Shown piece after piece: positions 15,163-17,267 of a stretch of 17,267 nucleotides of DNA. Made by a program: the position numbers and the translations under genes. The stretch lies in contig CAQBRY010000011.1 of the NCBI GenBank assembly GCA_948762645.1, positions 10,063 to 27,329 on the forward strand, read 5' to 3'. Source of the DNA: an uncultured Eubacteriales bacterium (GTDB lineage: Bacteria > Bacillota > Clostridia > Oscillospirales > Acutalibacteraceae). Below the pieces are notes generated by a model that had not been told where the DNA came from, did not search any database, and worked only from the letters and a program-made list of their open reading frames with translations. Position 1 is the stretch's first letter. Every line of letters starts with the position of its first letter.

Positions 15163-15194
15163 AAAAATTCTCCTAATTTCTTAGGAGAATTTTT
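15163..15194. terminator. Bidirectional rho-independent terminator
   Basis: A perfect 14-bp stem, AAAAATTCTCCTAA (15163-15176) and its complement TTAGGAGAATTTTT (15181-15194), with the loop TTTC. It has T-runs on both sides and lies between convergent genes. It follows the plus-strand stop at 15155 by 7 bp and overlaps the TAA (15181-15183) and last codons of the minus-strand membrane protein, so it serves both. Confidence 0.9.
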
Positions 15195-16209
15195 TATTTG
15201 CAGGTCTCTTAATCTTAATTACTATAAATCCAATAATTATATTTAAATAGTAAGTGATAAGCCTACAGACTATCATCGCTGGGGTAACTACCGATACATC
15301 AAAAAACGTACAAAAAAGAATCAAAAACATTCCTTCAGTCGTTCCCGCCGCCCCGGGAAGAGGAGTATATGACGAAATCATATTTACAAATGACTGCGTT
15401 GCTATCATATCGATTACGGGATAACCTTCATTATTAAATGATTTATATACAAAAAATGGTACTAAAAATAAAAAAGTAAGTTGTAAAAAAGTAAAAAAGT
15501 AAAGTTTTATACTTAGTTTTATATTTCCTCTCATTGACTTATTATTCTCTAGAAAAAAATTAAGTTCATTTTTTATTTTCTTAATGTATTTATCTGCATT
15601 TTTAATAATTTTTATCTTAGATAGTAATGTTATAAAGCATTCTATTATTTTAGTTGTAAAGGACTTATTAATGTAAAACAAAAGTAATAGTACTACCGTA
15701 AAACACTGGGAAAAAAAACCTATTAAAGTTAAAATGATAAAATTATCTACTCTGGACATAAACATATGCGTTTTTAAAAATATAACCGTAAGAGAGTAAA
15801 CCGCCATCGTAGATTGATATATTAAAAATTTTCTAACCAAAATAGATATTGCTTTACCAGCCTCTATATTTTGACGAGTAAGTTCTAATATTTGCATTGG
15901 TTGTCCGGCAATGCCCAGAGGAGTTATTGAACTGAAAAACTGACCTGTCATAGTAGTTTTTAATGATAAAAATTTGCTGTACTTTTTCTTAAGCATGTCT
16001 GACATAATTCCATTTATTGTCATGCTGTCAAAAAGCCAACAAAGTCCCATCGCAATTAATGCCGCTATTAACCAAAAGTAGTTTAATTCCGGCATCGCAC
16101 TAATAAGCGTAAATAAGTTATTTTCATGTATACAAAAATACGCTAAAATCCCTATTGTAACTACAAACAATAATACATTAATTGTATTTTTTACCTTTTC
16201 CTTATCCAT
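15181..16209 (-). CDS. UPF0104/LPG-synthase transmembrane-domain protein, putative flippase-like
   Basis: An integral membrane protein of 342 residues with about seven to eight hydrophobic segments. It has two related motif blocks: SSITPLGIAGQP (93-104) and SSYTPLPGAAGTTEG (279-293). These are the hallmark of the UPF0104 family, homologous to the membrane flippase part of MprF (lysylphosphatidylglycerol synthetase). It lacks the soluble aminoacyl-transferase domain, so it should not lysinylate lipids. Stand-alone members occur beside glycosyltransferases and are thought to act in glycolipid or polysaccharide assembly, but a substrate cannot be read from sequence. The ATG at 16209 has only a weak GTGGG-like site. 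It starts 24 bp after the glycosyltransferase and is probably translated from the same mRNA. Its 3' end is inside the terminator hairpin. Confidence 0.85.
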   Translation of the reverse strand: MDKEKVKNTINVLLFVVTIGILAYFCIHENNLFTLISAMPELNYFWLIAALIAMGLCWLFDSMTINGIMSDMLKKKYSKFLSLKTTMTGQFFSSITPLGIAGQPMQILELTRQNIEAGKAISILVRKFLIYQSTMAVYSLTVIFLKTHMFMSRVDNFIILTLIGFFSQCFTVVLLLLFYINKSFTTKIIECFITLLSKIKIIKNADKYIKKIKNELNFFLENNKSMRGNIKLSIKLYFFTFLQLTFLFLVPFFVYKSFNNEGYPVIDMIATQSFVNMISSYTPLPGAAGTTEGMFLILFCTFFDVSVVTPAMIVCRLITYYLNIIIGFIVIKIKRPANKKFS

Positions 16210-16233
16210 ATTAACAATTACCCACTTTTAAAA

Positions 16234-17265
16234 CTACTTTACTTTTGGTAATATTTCCCGTTTCTTTTTAATTTTTATTTTATGTCTCTTCGTCGGCTGC
16301 TTAACCGGACAAATTAAATACGGAATATGTACGTTCTCAAGAGGTACATATTTGTCACTTACAAAGTGATCTATAGACTTATTTACAGCAGATATATTTT
16401 CCATAAATCCGTCAAAATTTGAAGATTTAGCGTGAATCTGCAGAACATAATGGTAACATATTATTTTAGCTTTTTGAGCATAAATCCAAATATGATTTTT
16501 ATATTTTTTATACGCATTTTTATTCTCCAGAAAATTCCTGATAGTTCCTAATGCACTTATAAAATCATTAATTTTTTTATAGTTTATATTACCTAAAATA
16601 CTTGATTCTCTGCTTGTATAGTTATAAAGTGCTTTTCCCAAAAGTACTACTTTATCAGCATAGTAAAACAGTCTTGGAGATGTAGCTACATCTTCAAAAT
16701 ACATATCATAAAATCTTACATCTTTATCTATAAACAAATTTCGCTTATAAAGCTTATTCCATGCAAAATGATGCACGCTTATATCAAGTATCAATTTTTT
16801 AAGTGCCTTTGATCCTGTATAAATGCCCGGCAGAGAAGTCAGCGGCATATATACTTTAAGATCATTTTCAGGATAATAAAAATTAAAATTACAACATACT
16901 ATATCTGCATCATGTCTAACAGCATTTTCATAAAGAACTGCTAAAAAATTTTCTTCAATATAATCGTCGCTGTCCATAAATGCAATATATTTTCCCTTAC
17001 TTACACTGATTCCTTTGTTTCTTGCCTCAGATAACCCTTTATTATCTTGGTCTAAAACAATGAAATTATCATTTCTTCCAGCAAATTCACTTATTATTTC
17101 CATACTATTATCCGTAGAGCCATCATTTATTATTATCACTTCAAAATCCTTAAATATTTGATTTTCAACCGATTTAAGTGCCTTTCTTAAATATTTTTCC
17201 ACATTATAAACCGGTATAATTAAACTTATTTCAGGAATCTTATTAACTAAATTCATCTCCGCCAC
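16234..17265 (-). CDS. Family 2 glycosyltransferase (5' end at window edge)
   Basis: GT-A fold glycosyltransferase that uses a nucleotide-sugar donor, likely on the cytoplasmic face of the membrane. IIPVYNVEKYL (16-26), NDGSTDNS (47-54) and the metal-binding DSDD (98-101) define the GT2 domain. NKGLSEARNKG (75-85) is the nucleotide-contact region, WNKLY (169-173) the acceptor loop, and ED (191-192) probably holds the catalytic base. The C-terminal part is basic (KRHKIKIKKKRE), perhaps binding the membrane. Residue numbers count from GTG 17263-17265. ATG at 17254-17256 is another start, but GGCGGAG lies immediately against it, too close for good initiation. The frame is open to the window edge, so the true start may lie outside. 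It pairs with the UPF0104 protein downstream. The sugar and acceptor are unknown; capsule, teichoic acid or glycolipid synthesis all fit. Confidence 0.9.
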   Translation of the reverse strand: MAEMNLVNKIPEISLIIPVYNVEKYLRKALKSVENQIFKDFEVIIINDGSTDNSMEIISEFAGRNDNFIVLDQDNKGLSEARNKGISVSKGKYIAFMDSDDYIEENFLAVLYENAVRHDADIVCCNFNFYYPENDLKVYMPLTSLPGIYTGSKALKKLILDISVHHFAWNKLYKRNLFIDKDVRFYDMYFEDVATSPRLFYYADKVVLLGKALYNYTSRESSILGNINYKKINDFISALGTIRNFLENKNAYKKYKNHIWIYAQKAKIICYHYVLQIHAKSSNFDGFMENISAVNKSIDHFVSDKYVPLENVHIPYLICPVKQPTKRHKIKIKKKREILPKVK

Positions 17266-17267
17266 TT

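Noticed and set aside
1..17267. CRISPR array, insertion sequence or prophage
   Set aside because: No regularly spaced repeats, no transposase or integrase, and no terminal inverted repeats were seen. Apart from the 14.3-15.2 kb island the genes are ordinary operons.

Overview
The window is AT-rich, with TTG and GTG starts alongside ATG, strong GGAGG-type Shine-Dalgarno sites, and close Bacillus-type relatives for most enzymes. This points to a low-GC Gram-positive bacterium (Bacillota), probably an anaerobe of the Clostridia/Tissierellia kind. I cannot name the genus from sequence alone. I see no transposase, integrase, CRISPR array, rRNA or phage gene.

Layout. From about 14.26 kb leftwards to 0.6 kb, eleven genes lie on the minus strand with gaps of at most about 50 bp or short overlaps. 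In transcription order they are: a type IIA topoisomerase pair (parE, parC), phosphopentomutase (deoB), a YczE-type membrane protein, purine nucleoside phosphorylase (deoD), a four-gene BMP-family nucleoside ABC transporter (nupN-O-P-Q type), deoxyribose-phosphate aldolase (deoC) and pyrimidine-nucleoside phosphorylase (pdp). A good sigma-A promoter (TTGACT-N17-TATTAT) sits before parE. I see no convincing terminator until a perfect 12-bp palindrome after pdp. Also leftward, but with its own promoter, comes tRNA-Arg(CCG). A CPBP-family intramembrane protease gene begins 20 bp after the tRNA CCA end and is cut off by the left edge.

Metabolic logic. The transporter imports nucleosides. DeoD and Pdp split purine and pyrimidine nucleosides to base plus (deoxy)ribose-1-phosphate. 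DeoB moves the phosphate to C5. DeoC cleaves deoxyribose-5-phosphate to glyceraldehyde-3-phosphate and acetaldehyde. This is a complete uptake and catabolism module for nucleosides, joined downstream of topoisomerase IV-like genes. That linkage is unusual.

From 14.3 to 15.16 kb two small plus-strand genes of unknown function interrupt the minus-strand layout: a secreted 111-residue protein and a 114-residue helical cytoplasmic protein. The second has a TTGACA box followed by a (TA)11 tract that runs into TATAAT. This is the arrangement expected of a promoter that varies in strength by repeat slippage, and it is the most interesting signal here. A strong bidirectional terminator (15163-15194) separates this island from the last two minus-strand genes, an LPG-synthase/UPF0104-type membrane protein and a family 2 glycosyltransferase. 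The latter two suggest cell-surface glycan or glycolipid work.

For several genes the longest open frame starts inside the ribosome binding site. I moved those starts to the codon that follows the Shine-Dalgarno sequence and say so in each entry.
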